64,000 bases of DNA from Flectobacillus longus (GTDB lineage Bacteria; Bacteroidota; Bacteroidia; Cytophagales; Spirosomataceae). Location: the NCBI RefSeq assembly GCF_030056705.1, contig NZ_JASHIC010000021.1, forward strand, positions 1 to 64,000, read 5' to 3'. This document shows, piece after piece, positions 8,863 through 18,419 of this stretch. The notes under the pieces were generated by a model. That model saw only the letters and a program-made list of their open reading frames with translations. It was not told where the DNA came from and ran no database searches. The translations under genes were made by a program, and so were the position numbers. Each line of letters opens with the position of its first letter. Positions within the stretch are counted from its first letter, which is position 1.

Positions 8863-8913
8863 AAACAAAGCCTTAGTTTAACGCTTTTTAGTTGTTAAAC
8901 TAAGGCTTTGTTT
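8863..8913 (+). terminator. Perfect 20-bp hairpin, probably a bidirectional terminator
   Basis: Bases 8863-8882 pair perfectly with 8894-8913 around an 11-base loop (core AAGCCTTAGTTTAAC). It lies 57 bases after the HCTCC gene and about 140 bases past the end of the opposing FGE-like gene, so it could serve both convergent transcripts. The U-runs are short on both sides. Confidence 0.7.
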
Positions 8914-9055
8914 ATATACTAAATTGAAGAAATATCATGATTGACAAAACTCATAGAGAATCAGCATATTACTATTGTCAGAGATACAAGTAAGTATCTT
9001 ATTTAGATAATTATAAAATAAAAATCAAACTACTTGTCTTTCCCCTATCTAGCGC

Positions 9056-10123
9056 TTACATATCTCTAGCACATCGAAAGCCAATATGGTTTGTCGAACT
9101 CATAGCCTCTCCTTTTCCTCTACTCCCCGCCTCATATCTTACACAATACTGGTCACTGCACAGATAAGAGCCCCCTCTTTGAACATACTTTATTACACCC
9201 GGTTCTTCTGGGTCAAAACTATTTTTAGGTCCTTTAGGGTTTTGCACAGGGCTGGACTTGTAATAATTTACATGATACAAATCGCTACACCATTCCCAAA
9301 CATTACCTGTCATATCATACACGCCTGTGGCATTCGCTGGAAATGACTCCACTGGAGCTGTAGCAGCATAACCATCTTTTTTTAGATTATTTGTCGGAAA
9401 AGTACCTTGAAAAATATTTGCCATCCATTTTCCATTAGGTAGCAACTGATTTCCCCATTCGTATTTGGAACTTACACTCTTACCTTTCGATGCAAATTCC
9501 CATTCGGCCTCTGTAGGTAGACGTTTTCCAGTCCATTTGGCATAAGCCACAGCATCTTCATGGGCAATATGAACAACAGGATAATTTTCTTTTCCTATAA
9601 TATTGCTTTTAGGACCTAAAGGATGTTGCCAATCTGCACCAGCTACAAACTCCCACCATTCGAAGTAGTTGTCAAGCGAACTTACTTGCTTTGGTGCTTT
9701 AAAAACCAATGACCCTGCCTTTAATTTTTCTAATGGAACACCAGGAAATGCTTTAGGATCGAGTGGTCTTTCTGCCACTGTGATATACTTGGTAGCTTTT
9801 ACAAATGCCGAAAACTCTGCGTTTGTTACCTCATGTGCATCTATCCAATATGAGTTGACTGTAACTTTATGAACAGGTACTGCATCTGAGAAGTCTTTAT
9901 TTCCCATCATAAAACTACCACCTTGTACAAACACCATTCCGTTATCTTTGTTGTCTGCATTAGCCTTGATACTATTTTTCGTGGCTATTCTAGCTAAGCT
10001 TTTTTTCTTAGGTTCTGTTTTACAAACAACTACAGAAGGCTTTTGTTGTGTGGTGATAGCTTCAGGAGAAATCAGGTTTAAAATCCATCCCACCAGACTT
10101 GCTAGCATTGTTATTCTTATCAT
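9056..10123 (-). CDS. Formylglycine-generating-enzyme homologue (SUMF1 family)
   Basis: The protein has 355 residues. The FGE/SUMF1 fold covers about 62-355: MVFVQGGSFMMG start, EVTNAEF, PVVHIAHEDAVAYAKWTGKRLPTEAEWEFA, TGNVWEWCSDLY and a C-terminal RGGSYLCSDQYCVRY. The two cysteines spaced C-x4-C in that motif match the active-site pair of aerobic FGE, which converts a sulfatase Cys to formylglycine. The N-terminus (about 1-20) is hydrophobic and signal-like, unlike most cytoplasmic bacterial FGEs. No sulfatase gene is in the window. Sulfatase maturation is the likely role; another SUMF-fold oxidation is possible. Confidence 0.75.
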   Translation of the reverse strand: MIRITMLASLVGWILNLISPEAITTQQKPSVVVCKTEPKKKSLARIATKNSIKANADNKDNGMVFVQGGSFMMGNKDFSDAVPVHKVTVNSYWIDAHEVTNAEFSAFVKATKYITVAERPLDPKAFPGVPLEKLKAGSLVFKAPKQVSSLDNYFEWWEFVAGADWQHPLGPKSNIIGKENYPVVHIAHEDAVAYAKWTGKRLPTEAEWEFASKGKSVSSKYEWGNQLLPNGKWMANIFQGTFPTNNLKKDGYAATAPVESFPANATGVYDMTGNVWEWCSDLYHVNYYKSSPVQNPKGPKNSFDPEEPGVIKYVQRGGSYLCSDQYCVRYEAGSRGKGEAMSSTNHIGFRCARDM

Positions 10124-10261
10124 GGTACAAAATTTTATAGAAAATAGGATTTTAAATCTCTACAGATAATGTTCAAATTTAGTAAAAACTCAAGAGTATT
10201 TTATCCTTTAGCTTTATTCTCGTTGCTATCATAAAATCTGTTGATTATTCATTTCAAACAA

Positions 10262-10299
10262 AAAACGCTTCCTAAGGTCTGTACCTCAGAAAGCGTTTT
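10262..10299 (-). terminator. Terminator of the GH127 gene
   Basis: On the minus strand AAAACGCTT pairs with AAGCGTTTT (10262-10270 with 10291-10299). The inner stem continues as CT/AG and AGGT/ACCT. The two imperfect positions are G-U pairs only in minus-strand RNA. A T-rich run follows on that strand. It lies 49 bases after the GH127 stop. Confidence 0.8.
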
Positions 10300-10347
10300 G
10301 TTTAAAAATAAATTAGATTGCTGCAAATGTTTGTATGAATTGAGCCA

Positions 10348-12717
10348 CTATTTAATCAATCGAATAGATTGTATAGCACCTGAACCGTTTTCTCCAATCG
10401 CAACAATTTTGATTTGAATATTTTTCTGGTTCAAAATATTTTCTCCTAAGCCTATAGTAAAGACTTGTGATTTCCCATTTTCTGCACTAATCTCTACTTT
10501 TTGAGATAGTGTATCATTCAACCAAACTTCGAAAGCATGAGCTTTTGAATCTTTCAATATGGTTATTTCAATCGCTTTAGACTTTAAGTCTGTGTTGTTC
10601 AGTTTGTAAGACATCCATGCCGTTGTTGAGCGCCAAAAATTACCAATACTTCCTCCTGCTCTAGTCTGTTTTCCGTCAAAAGCATGGTCTGCCTCTGGTT
10701 GTTGTTCGCCCAAACTAATCCAGTCCATAGTTTTTTGACGCAAAATAATATCAGCCTGCTCTTCTGCTTTCAATTTTTCCTGATGCTGACTTACCTCATT
10801 AGCATTCATCAAAGGCCAGTACATCATACAACGAGCATCATGCAACTGATAAAATGGCTTTAAAATCAAACTTGTTTTTTGCGTAAAAAACAAATTAGGA
10901 TTTTCTATTTTAAAAGCAAGAGGCTGGTTTTTAAGAGGCTTCAAACTCGCAATCACGGCATTTTGCGAGCCGACCAACACAGGCGCTTGATTGATAGGAT
11001 ATAATTTGCCCATAGCTTCATGACCCATTCTTGAATCATCAGCGACTAATCCCTTCAAATCTGAAGAATCCGTAGCAGCGGCCAAAATAATTGGTCCGTG
11101 AGCAAAAGCATACCAATTAGAGCCATCAGGCAATTGTTCCAAACGGGTTTGCATTGGTAATACTAACTGAATTTGGTCCCCATTTTTCCATGTCTTTTCA
11201 AGTGAGGCATATCCCTGGGCATCAACAGTAAGGTATTGAGAGTGATTATTAACTTTCACCAATATTTTTTCACTATTTAACCAAAAAGGTTTTCTCAGAT
11301 ATAGCTTAAATTTTTGTGTTTGCTTCAGTGAAAGTTGAATGACAGTGCTTTCTTGATTAGGAAAGTCTGTTTTTTGGATAAAACGAATCCCTTTTTCTTT
11401 CCAATCAAGTTGTGATGGCACAAATAAGTTTACCCAAATATTTTTATCATCATGAGCATATATTAGCTCGGCATACTTCCCGTGGTTTTCTATCCCAGAC
11501 CCGACACAGCACCAAAAACCTTTCTGAGCATCAGAATATACACGATAATGTTGAGGACGAATCGGTGTAAAATAAACCAATCCTCCATGTTCTGGATGCT
11601 GGGAAGAAAGAATATGATTGTAAAGTGTTCTTTCGTAAAAATCTATATATGAAGACTTTGGCTCATGCAAAAATAATGCTTTGGTGAGTTTTAGCATATT
11701 ATACGAGTTACAAGTCTCTGGTCCTTGGTTAGACTCCAACATAGGCTTGAAATCGTTCGTCGCATTGAAATGTTCACGATAACTATTTCCTCCAAAAGCT
11801 ACACTACGTTTTTGGGTCACATTTTGCCAAAAATATTCACTTGCCGAATGCCAATCTTGACGGTTTTTCAACTCAGCGATTCTTTCAAAGCCTATGACTT
11901 TCGGAATTTGAGTATTGGCATGCAAACCCGTTAGTTTGTCTTCGTGCGACACCAATGGTGCAAGAATAGCCTGATGTGACATTCTTTCGGCTACATCCAG
12001 ATATTTGTTTTGTTGAGTTATTACATACACATCTGCCAAAACTTCATTCATACCTCCATGCTCTGTTTTGAGCATCTGTTGAATTTGCGTATCATTGAGT
12101 GGCGCTATTAGATTACAAAACCAGTCCGTAAGATGAATCAGCACTTCCTTAGCTTCTTGATTTCCACCAATCAAATAGGCATCTCTTAAACCGGCAAATA
12201 ACTTGTGAATGTTATACAAAGGCACCCAAGTATTATTCAAACCAAAGCCACTACCATCAATATCACCTTTACCGATTCTTTCCCAAAAAATTTTGCCATT
12301 GGGTATTCCACCCACATAACCATTTTTGTTTTGCTGTTGACAAAGCGCTAGTTCAGCGATACAATAATCTAGCTTTTCTTTCAAACGCTTATCATCTGTA
12401 GATGCATACATCAACGCCAATGCAGACAAATAATGCCCTCCAATATGACCGTCTAAGCCCGAACTTTCCCAGTTGCCATACGCAGGTGCTTTTACAGGTA
12501 GTCCAGCCTCTTTGCGATACGGCGCAAGCAATCTGTCAGCATTAAGTGAAAGAATATAGTCTAAATCCTTTTGTTGGGCATGCAGAAATGCACCGCCTGT
12601 CAATCTGACTTCATTCAAAGAAAAAGCCACAATCGGCTTTGGAGAGTTTTGGGTATAGCTTACTGAAGAACTTATCGTAAAGCCAAGCCCAATGAGCATA
12701 GAGGTTACTTTTTTCAT
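10348..12717 (-). CDS. GH127-type beta-L-arabinofuranosidase (DUF1680), secreted
   Basis: The protein has 789 residues from the ATG at 12717; a start three codons earlier is possible. The signal peptide is MKKVTSMLIGLGFTISSS. The GH127 signature follows: GHIGGHYLSALALM (about 90-105), then ETCNSYNMLKL (Glu-x-Cys) and FWCCVGSG (Cys-Cys). These correspond to the Glu/three-Cys zinc site known from GH127 enzymes, one Cys being the nucleophile. The C-terminal 130 residues form a beta-rich domain. GH127 removes beta-L-arabinofuranosyl caps from plant hydroxyproline-rich or pectic glycans. With the next gene (GH42) it suggests plant cell-wall side-chain removal. Confidence 0.85.
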   Translation of the reverse strand: MKKVTSMLIGLGFTISSSVSYTQNSPKPIVAFSLNEVRLTGGAFLHAQQKDLDYILSLNADRLLAPYRKEAGLPVKAPAYGNWESSGLDGHIGGHYLSALALMYASTDDKRLKEKLDYCIAELALCQQQNKNGYVGGIPNGKIFWERIGKGDIDGSGFGLNNTWVPLYNIHKLFAGLRDAYLIGGNQEAKEVLIHLTDWFCNLIAPLNDTQIQQMLKTEHGGMNEVLADVYVITQQNKYLDVAERMSHQAILAPLVSHEDKLTGLHANTQIPKVIGFERIAELKNRQDWHSASEYFWQNVTQKRSVAFGGNSYREHFNATNDFKPMLESNQGPETCNSYNMLKLTKALFLHEPKSSYIDFYERTLYNHILSSQHPEHGGLVYFTPIRPQHYRVYSDAQKGFWCCVGSGIENHGKYAELIYAHDDKNIWVNLFVPSQLDWKEKGIRFIQKTDFPNQESTVIQLSLKQTQKFKLYLRKPFWLNSEKILVKVNNHSQYLTVDAQGYASLEKTWKNGDQIQLVLPMQTRLEQLPDGSNWYAFAHGPIILAAATDSSDLKGLVADDSRMGHEAMGKLYPINQAPVLVGSQNAVIASLKPLKNQPLAFKIENPNLFFTQKTSLILKPFYQLHDARCMMYWPLMNANEVSQHQEKLKAEEQADIILRQKTMDWISLGEQQPEADHAFDGKQTRAGGSIGNFWRSTTAWMSYKLNNTDLKSKAIEITILKDSKAHAFEVWLNDTLSQKVEISAENGKSQVFTIGLGENILNQKNIQIKIVAIGENGSGAIQSIRLIK

Positions 12718-12826
12718 TATCGTCAAAAAAATAAATTGTGTATTTTTGACACAAATATAAATAACAGAAAAGTAACTAAATCATGATTTGTCATGGTTTT
12801 TTAAAAATAAATCTCTTTAAAATGAA

Positions 12827-12868
12827 ATTGTCTTTCAAAACGAGTACAAAACTCTTTTGAAAGACAAT
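12827..12868 (-). terminator. Terminator of the GH42 gene
   Basis: Bases 12827-12840 (ATTGTCTTTCAAAA) pair perfectly with 12855-12868. After one bulged base the stem continues GAGT/ACTC. It lies 23 bases past the stop of the minus-strand GH42 gene, with a T-rich stretch following. Confidence 0.75.
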
Positions 12869-12890
12869 CCATTAGCTAAAAAAGAACCTA

Positions 12891-14972
12891 TTATTTCTCT
12901 TCTATTATCACAAATCCCCACGGCTCAAGCGATACCCCTTGATTAGTAGTCACTACCTTATTACCTAACAAATCATTGCCAGCATTTTCTTTGTAGGTAA
13001 AATTTTGAGAAGCTCCTGAATAGTTAAAATAGTAATGCAATCTCTTCCCCAGTTGATTGGTGCCCGAACGATGAATTAGGGGAAATTCTAACCCTGATTT
13101 TTCTTTTGGCAATTGGGCTTTATCCAAAACATTTTGTAAAACCTGCTTATATACAAACTCGCTTGTCAAACATCCAACATAAGTCGCTGTGCCCTTACCA
13201 AATTGATTTTGAGTAATAGCGGCGTATTTTCCCCATTGAGGATGCTCATAATTAGCCAAAACTTTAGCTGTTGTTGGAGTCAGCAATTCCATCCATTGGG
13301 TTACCTTAGTTTTGTCTGATGTCCATTTTCCTTCTGTATCTTTCAAACTTACACCATTCGGAATAGAAAACTGAGAATATTGTACTCCACAAGCTTCGGA
13401 TATGATGGCAGGTTGTATATCTGTTCTAACTTTGACATTTTCGTCAGAAAAACCACTCTTCAAAGTATAAACCACATGTCCACCATTTTTGACAAAATCA
13501 TTCAGTTTTTTCAAAAGATTTGTTGGAGCAGCATACAGCGCTGGAACAACAATTACTTTGTATTGTGAAATATCCTCTGTAGTAGGGTCGATAAAATCAA
13601 GTTCGACATTCATTTTATACAAAGCATCATAGTAAGGTCGCAAAATATCGTTATAAGTCTCACGAGCTCCCCAACCAAAACTAAATGCATTAAATGCTGT
13701 CAAAGCCTCGTTACTGAATAGAATTGCTACTTGATTATTCTTTTTAAGATTGATTAATTTTTGTCCAACTCTTTGAAAATCTTGACCTATCGTAATAGCT
13801 TCATTATACGTAGGATTAGGCTGAAAATCATGACTTAGTAAGCCTTTCCAATACGTTTCGGCCGAGTTATGAATTGAATGCCAATGCCAATATTCAACCA
13901 TATTGGCTCCAGAAGCCAAATGGCTAAATGCTTGTAAACGTAATTGATTAGGATATGGTGTCCATTGTGGAAAGCCTTGAGCTTCAGTTTCTAATACAAA
14001 ATAATTCTTTCCATTCTTCATCGAACGAGTAATGTCTCCCCCCAAAGCAATTTCAGTCCCAGTTAATTGATCTTGACTAGGGTGATAAATATCTATCCCT
14101 GCTACATCCAAGGTTTTAGCCGTTGCAAAATGATCTACATCAGGCTGAATACCATAAGAGTATCCTCGCCAATCAAGATCAAAATTTTGCGTAATAAATT
14201 GTTCAGGACGCTTATATTCTCGTACAATATCTGCCTGCCATTTCAAGAAATCAACCACCAATTTACGCTGGAACTTTGCAAATTCAGCAGCGAAACTTGC
14301 ATTGATAGTCCCAACTGTCGAAGGAAAATCTTCCCAAGTATTAATTCTGTTACTCCAATAATCAAAACCAAAAGCTTTATTTAGTTTATCAAGTGTTCCG
14401 AATTTTTGTTTACAATATTCTACAAAAGCCTTTTGTACATTAGGCCCTGCTGTACCATAAGCCTTAGTTTCATTATCTACTTGATACCCAATTATAGCAG
14501 GATGTTTACTAACATGTTCCATTAGTTTGCGGATAACCCTTTCGCTGGCTTCACGATAATGAACATTCGAAATATCCATATTTTGACGAGCTCCGTATTG
14601 ATTTTGTCCACGAGAGGTCACAGCCAAAACATCAGGATGCTTACGAACCAGCCAAGTTGGTACAGCATACGTAGGCGTTCCAATAATCACAGCGATTCCT
14701 GCCTTGTGCATTGCATCCAAAACTCTATCGATATGTGAAAAATCAAAAGTATTTTCTTGAGGTTCTAAAGTACTCCATGTCGATTCGGCTATACGTACAA
14801 CGTTGATACCAGCCTTTTTCATCATTTCAACATCTTGTTGAAGTCTATCATAAGGCATATACTCATCATAATAAGCTACACCATAGTAAGGAGTTTTGGG
14901 AGAAAAATTCTGAGCTTGTAAACCATAATGAGAAGCAATAGCCAAGCAGATAGCGTACCAAATTTTTTTCAT
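12891..14972 (-). CDS. GH42-family secreted glycosidase (beta-galactosidase or alpha-L-arabinopyranosidase)
   Basis: The protein has 693 residues. A signal peptide (about 1-20, ending GLQAQ) precedes the GH42 TIM barrel: YYDEYMPYDRLQQDVEMMK, AGINVVRIAESTWSTLEP, and GYQVDNE holding the acid/base Glu. The later LETEAQGFPQW provides the likely nucleophile Glu. A trimerisation-type domain (about 420-620, VAILFSNE, GHVVYTLKSGFSDE) and a small beta domain close the protein. GH42 members act on galacto- or arabinopyranosides. Secretion and the GH127 neighbour favour a plant-glycan target (inference). It is separated from GH127 by a terminator and so is probably transcribed separately. Confidence 0.85.
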   Translation of the reverse strand: MKKIWYAICLAIASHYGLQAQNFSPKTPYYGVAYYDEYMPYDRLQQDVEMMKKAGINVVRIAESTWSTLEPQENTFDFSHIDRVLDAMHKAGIAVIIGTPTYAVPTWLVRKHPDVLAVTSRGQNQYGARQNMDISNVHYREASERVIRKLMEHVSKHPAIIGYQVDNETKAYGTAGPNVQKAFVEYCKQKFGTLDKLNKAFGFDYWSNRINTWEDFPSTVGTINASFAAEFAKFQRKLVVDFLKWQADIVREYKRPEQFITQNFDLDWRGYSYGIQPDVDHFATAKTLDVAGIDIYHPSQDQLTGTEIALGGDITRSMKNGKNYFVLETEAQGFPQWTPYPNQLRLQAFSHLASGANMVEYWHWHSIHNSAETYWKGLLSHDFQPNPTYNEAITIGQDFQRVGQKLINLKKNNQVAILFSNEALTAFNAFSFGWGARETYNDILRPYYDALYKMNVELDFIDPTTEDISQYKVIVVPALYAAPTNLLKKLNDFVKNGGHVVYTLKSGFSDENVKVRTDIQPAIISEACGVQYSQFSIPNGVSLKDTEGKWTSDKTKVTQWMELLTPTTAKVLANYEHPQWGKYAAITQNQFGKGTATYVGCLTSEFVYKQVLQNVLDKAQLPKEKSGLEFPLIHRSGTNQLGKRLHYYFNYSGASQNFTYKENAGNDLLGNKVVTTNQGVSLEPWGFVIIEEK

Positions 14973-15082
14973 AGTAAAATAAGATATTTATTGAATCATA
15001 AAGATACAATAAATATAGTTAAACAAATACTTCGTAAAGTCTTAATTAGTAAAGGGATTATTGCAGATACTTATCAAAAAGC

Positions 15083-15113
15083 AAAAAAGAAGCTATCCAA
15101 AATGGATAGCTTC
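15083..15113 (-). terminator. Terminator at the end of the rhamnose/lactate gene run
   Basis: GAAGCTATCC (15089-15098) pairs with GGATAGCTTC (15104-15113) around AAAAT, followed on the minus strand by six T (15088-15083). It is 67 bases beyond the lutC stop. Confidence 0.85.
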
Positions 15114-15179
15114 AATAGCTAAAACACAATGTGTTTTTGAATAATATTTAAAACAATTCCTGAAATCAGGATATACCGA

Positions 15180-15764
15180 TTACACTTTTAAAAACACTGT
15201 TAAACCACGAGCCCCATGCGCACCCAATACCAATGATTGTTCAATATCAGCAGTTTTGGAAGGTCCAGCTAAGAAAGTAGCAAAACCGTATTCTTCCATT
15301 CCAATTTGAGCATACGCCTCGTGCATGGACGAAACAAGTGATTTTGCGTCTAAAACAATCGCCAAATATTGAGGAATAAACGCCGAAACGCGTTGCTTCA
15401 AAAGGGATTCGGTAATCCATATAGCGCTGTTTTCAGCAACACCCAAATGCCCTTTAATAATGGTTAAATCAACATTTTCTAAGGTATGAGGGTCGTTTTC
15501 AGCCCAATTTAGTTCGGCAATTTCTGCCAATTCTGGAAGAGTTGAAATAATTCTTGAATTTGCTTCAAAATGCTCTTTCACAAAAGATTTTATCTCTGAC
15601 CAATCCGAAAATTCGATTACTTTACCACCAATACCTTCTAAAATTGTTTTAAACTGTTGGGCAGGGCTTTCATAGACGTTCCCCAATCCTTTCAAATCAG
15701 GTAATGCACTAAATTCTGGTTGATTTTGAGCTATTTTTGCTAAAATTTTATCTCTGCTACTCAT
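15180..15764 (-). CDS. lutC: LutC/LldG-type lactate utilisation protein
   Basis: The protein has 194 residues. It matches the LUD domain: a mixed fold with NVDLTIIKGHLGVAENSAIWITE (about 98-120) and the C-terminal glycine-rich GPSKTADIEQSLVLGAHGARGL (about 166-189). In Bacillus, LutABC together oxidise L-lactate to pyruvate, and LutC is the third component with no known cofactor motif. It follows lutB by 174 bases with a hairpin between. Its place downstream of the rhamnose genes suggests use of lactate made from lactaldehyde. Confidence 0.85.
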   Translation of the reverse strand: MSSRDKILAKIAQNQPEFSALPDLKGLGNVYESPAQQFKTILEGIGGKVIEFSDWSEIKSFVKEHFEANSRIISTLPELAEIAELNWAENDPHTLENVDLTIIKGHLGVAENSAIWITESLLKQRVSAFIPQYLAIVLDAKSLVSSMHEAYAQIGMEEYGFATFLAGPSKTADIEQSLVLGAHGARGLTVFLKV

Positions 15765-15915
15765 GATATTTGGGTAACCAATGAAGGTTTAATCAATGTG
15801 ATTCAACTTTAGTTTGATGCAAAATAGAAGAAAAGAAGGCGGGTGGAAAATCTCTCACCCAATCCGACTTTTACATCTCACTATGTCATGGATAAACTCC
15901 AAATTTTGCATTGTC

Positions 15916-15939
15916 GTTTGTCAATCCTCTCGGACAAAC
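15916..15939 (-). terminator. Small hairpin at the lutB stop codon
   Basis: GTTTGTC (15916-15922) pairs with GACAAAC (15933-15939), the latter touching the lutB stop codon. A second small repeat (GGGTG/CACCC, 15841-15860) lies further into the lutB-lutC gap. There is no U-run, so partial termination or transcript processing is more likely than a full stop. Confidence 0.4.
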
Positions 15940-17315
15940 TAAGATTTTTTATTATTCAGATACCATTCTCTAAAAGATTCCTTTGGAGGCTCTGGCATTT
16001 CTCTGTTTTTGAACCAAGGATTTAACCCATTATTAACCACAAAAGGTACATTACGCATAAACCATCGCCCAACTTTCCCTCCTGTTTGATAAATAGCAGG
16101 GTTTGATAATGTAAAGGTCATTGCACCCATTCCTAATTTTTTGGAGGTAGTGGCATAACCTTCTTTTACAATCACCTGACGCCATTTATAAAGTTGGTCA
16201 TGAATATCAATTTTGACGGGGCATACATTCGAGCATGAACCACATAGCGTCGAAGCAAATGGCAAATCTGCATTCTTGCGCATATCTAAATTAGGCGCTA
16301 AAATAGAGCCAATTGGACCAGCAACCGCATTATGATAACTATGACCACCACTACGACGATACACAGGACACGTGTTCATACAAGCCCCACAACGAATACA
16401 CTTCAAAGAATTACGAAAATCTTCACGAGCCAACTGCGTCGAACGACCATTATCTACAATCACTATATGCATTTCTTGACCTTCACGAGGCTTTTTGAAA
16501 TGACTCGAATAAGTTGTAATCGGCTGCCCCGTAGCACTTCTTGCCAATAACCTCAAAAATACGCCAAGGTGTTCACGACGAGGTATTAACTTTTCAAAAC
16601 CCATACATGCAATATGAACATCAGCTAAGTGAGCACCCATATCGGCATTCCCTTCGTTGGTACAAACCACAAACTCTCCTGTTTGAGCTACCGCAAAATT
16701 AACTCCTGTAAGTGCTATTTTACGAGTCAAGAAAGTCTCACGTAAGTGATGGCGTGCAGCTTCAGTAAGATATTGCGGATCCTTATTTCCTTTTTCAGTT
16801 CCTAAATGGATATGGAAAGTCTCGCCAACATCCTCTTTTTTCAAGTGAATCGCAGGTAAAACAATATGACTTGGTGGCTCATCGCGCAACTGCACAATAC
16901 GTTCACCCAAGTCAGTGTCAATTACCTCAACACCATTTTTGGATAAATAATCATTCAAATGGCATTCCTCTGTCAGCATTGACTTACTCTTTACCATACG
17001 AGTAACACCATGCTTGGCAATAATACCGTGAACAATCTTATTATGCTCCTCGGCATCGGCAGCCCAATGCACATGTACGCCATTGGCCAAGGCATTCTTC
17101 TCAAACTCGACTAAATAGTCGTGCATATTTGACAGCACATTATGTTTGATACTCGAAGCCGTAGAGCGCAATAATTCCCAATCAGGAATATTATGGGCAG
17201 CTTTATCTCGCTTACTTCTTACAAACCAAAGTGTTTCGTCATGCCAACCTACACGCTCTTTGTCTTTATTAAATACCTCCGAGGCTTTGCTATGTTCAAG
17301 AACTTTAGATTCCAT
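15939..17315 (-). CDS. lutB: LutB/LldF-type iron-sulfur lactate oxidation subunit
   Basis: The protein has 458 residues. The N-terminal LUD domain (about 60-300) contains VKSKSMLTEECHLN and VCTNEGNADMG. Two 4Fe-4S motifs follow: CIRCGACMNTCPVYRR (about 307-322) and CGSCSNVCPVKID (about 357-370). A C-terminal helical tail ends the protein. This is the electron-transfer subunit of the LutABC L-lactate dehydrogenase complex, which is associated with the inner face of the membrane. Gene order lutA-lutB-lutC is conserved here on one strand. A hairpin-forming element fills the 130-base gap to lutA. Confidence 0.9.
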   Translation of the reverse strand: MESKVLEHSKASEVFNKDKERVGWHDETLWFVRSKRDKAAHNIPDWELLRSTASSIKHNVLSNMHDYLVEFEKNALANGVHVHWAADAEEHNKIVHGIIAKHGVTRMVKSKSMLTEECHLNDYLSKNGVEVIDTDLGERIVQLRDEPPSHIVLPAIHLKKEDVGETFHIHLGTEKGNKDPQYLTEAARHHLRETFLTRKIALTGVNFAVAQTGEFVVCTNEGNADMGAHLADVHIACMGFEKLIPRREHLGVFLRLLARSATGQPITTYSSHFKKPREGQEMHIVIVDNGRSTQLAREDFRNSLKCIRCGACMNTCPVYRRSGGHSYHNAVAGPIGSILAPNLDMRKNADLPFASTLCGSCSNVCPVKIDIHDQLYKWRQVIVKEGYATTSKKLGMGAMTFTLSNPAIYQTGGKVGRWFMRNVPFVVNNGLNPWFKNREMPEPPKESFREWYLNNKKS

Positions 17316-17340
17316 ATCTGATTACTGAATAAGTAAGTAC

Positions 17341-17424
17341 TAGTGCTGAATGATGAATTGTGAGTAAAACATTGATAATTAAACCTTTGTATTTACAATT
17401 TAACAGTTACAACTCAGCATTATA
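17341..17424 (-). repeat. Intergenic hairpin element (AGTGCTGAA family), copy 1
   Basis: TAGTGCTGAA near the left end is inversely repeated as TCAGCATTA near the right end. Imperfect pairing runs between them, and the middle is AT-rich (TTGATAATTAAACC). The same arm sequence and middle recur at 30602-30664 and, more diverged, at 55796-55852. It lies between lutA and lutB. Confidence 0.5.
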
Positions 17425-17445
17425 ACTTAAGTTGGAAGGCAAAAT

Positions 17446-18186
17446 CTATTTGATTTGACTATTTAATATTTCTGCAATATGTATCACTTTTACAGGGCTT
17501 TGTTGACGACGTAGAATTCCCTCCAAGTGCATCAAACAAGACATATCTCCACCTGTAATAAACTCGACATTCTTGTCTTCATGGTCTTTCACACGGTCTT
17601 GTCCCATACGTACCGAAATGGCTTCTTCGGTCACACAGAACGTTCCACCAAAACCACAGCATTCGTCTTTTCGAGACAACGAAACCAAATCCAATTGTTT
17701 GACTTGTTTCAATAATTGTTCAGGTTTTGAGAAAAAAGGCGCATTTAACTCAGACATTTGTGCCAGTTTCAAACCTCGCTGACCATGACAACTTTGATGC
17801 AAACCTACTCTGTGTGGGAAATTGGCTTCAAGGTTTTCTACTTTTAAAACATCTGTCAAAAACTCCGTCAATTCATAAACACGTTTACGAATCGTTGAAG
17901 CTTTTTCCTCTCTTTTTTCTTCGTGAAGATGTTCTTTAATATGTAAAGTACAACTTCCAGAAGGACAAACGATGTAATCAAAGCCCTCAAAATTATCGAT
18001 GAACAAAGAGTTACATCCTCCCGTTAAATGTTCAAATCCTGAGTTGGCCATTGGCTGACCACAGCAAGTTTGATTTAGTGGAAAATGAACCTCACATCCT
18101 AATTTTTCAAGCAACTCCAAAGTTGCAACACCAATTTGAGGGTAAAATTGGTCTACATAACAAGGAATGAATAAGCCAACACGCAT
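17446..18186 (-). CDS. lutA: LutA/LldE-type CCG-domain lactate oxidation subunit
   Basis: The protein has 246 residues. Two cysteine-rich CCG domains are visible, CCGQPMANSG (about 41-50) and CCGFGGTFCV (about 176-185), with CPSGSC and HQSCHGQ as their partner segments. These bind an unusual iron-sulfur cluster in heterodisulfide-reductase-like proteins. LutA is the first component of the LutABC L-lactate to pyruvate system. The 233-base gap upstream of it suggests it can start its own transcript. It follows the rhamnose genes, which would deliver lactate. Confidence 0.9.
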   Translation of the reverse strand: MRVGLFIPCYVDQFYPQIGVATLELLEKLGCEVHFPLNQTCCGQPMANSGFEHLTGGCNSLFIDNFEGFDYIVCPSGSCTLHIKEHLHEEKREEKASTIRKRVYELTEFLTDVLKVENLEANFPHRVGLHQSCHGQRGLKLAQMSELNAPFFSKPEQLLKQVKQLDLVSLSRKDECCGFGGTFCVTEEAISVRMGQDRVKDHEDKNVEFITGGDMSCLMHLEGILRRQQSPVKVIHIAEILNSQIK

Positions 18187-18419
18187 AATCTTGGATATTT
18201 CATATTTGTGGCGCTTTAGCGCACCACTTTAAATCTATTTCAAATTTGATAATGGATATCTGATAAAAAGTACAAAGTTTTTGTAATCAACAAATTGTAC
18301 TTTTTTATGTTTATACAAATAAGTCAAATATCTGTTATCGCTATTCAAATAAGGCATTTTGCTAAAAAACTACTCTTATTCTATATGGGTTTTCTATCAC
18401 TAAAAAATAAGGAGTCAGC
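18187..18419 (-). promoter_or_regulatory. Upstream region of lutA with two hairpins
   Basis: AAAAAGTACAA (18265-18275) pairs perfectly with TTGTACTTTTT (18295-18305), with further pairing in the loop. It can end the kinase transcript or sit in the lut leader. A GCGC/GCGC hairpin with flanking GTG/CAC lies at 18208-18227, close to the lutA start. Two copies of ATATCTGNTA flank the larger hairpin. No clear TAnnTTTG promoter is seen. Confidence 0.4.
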
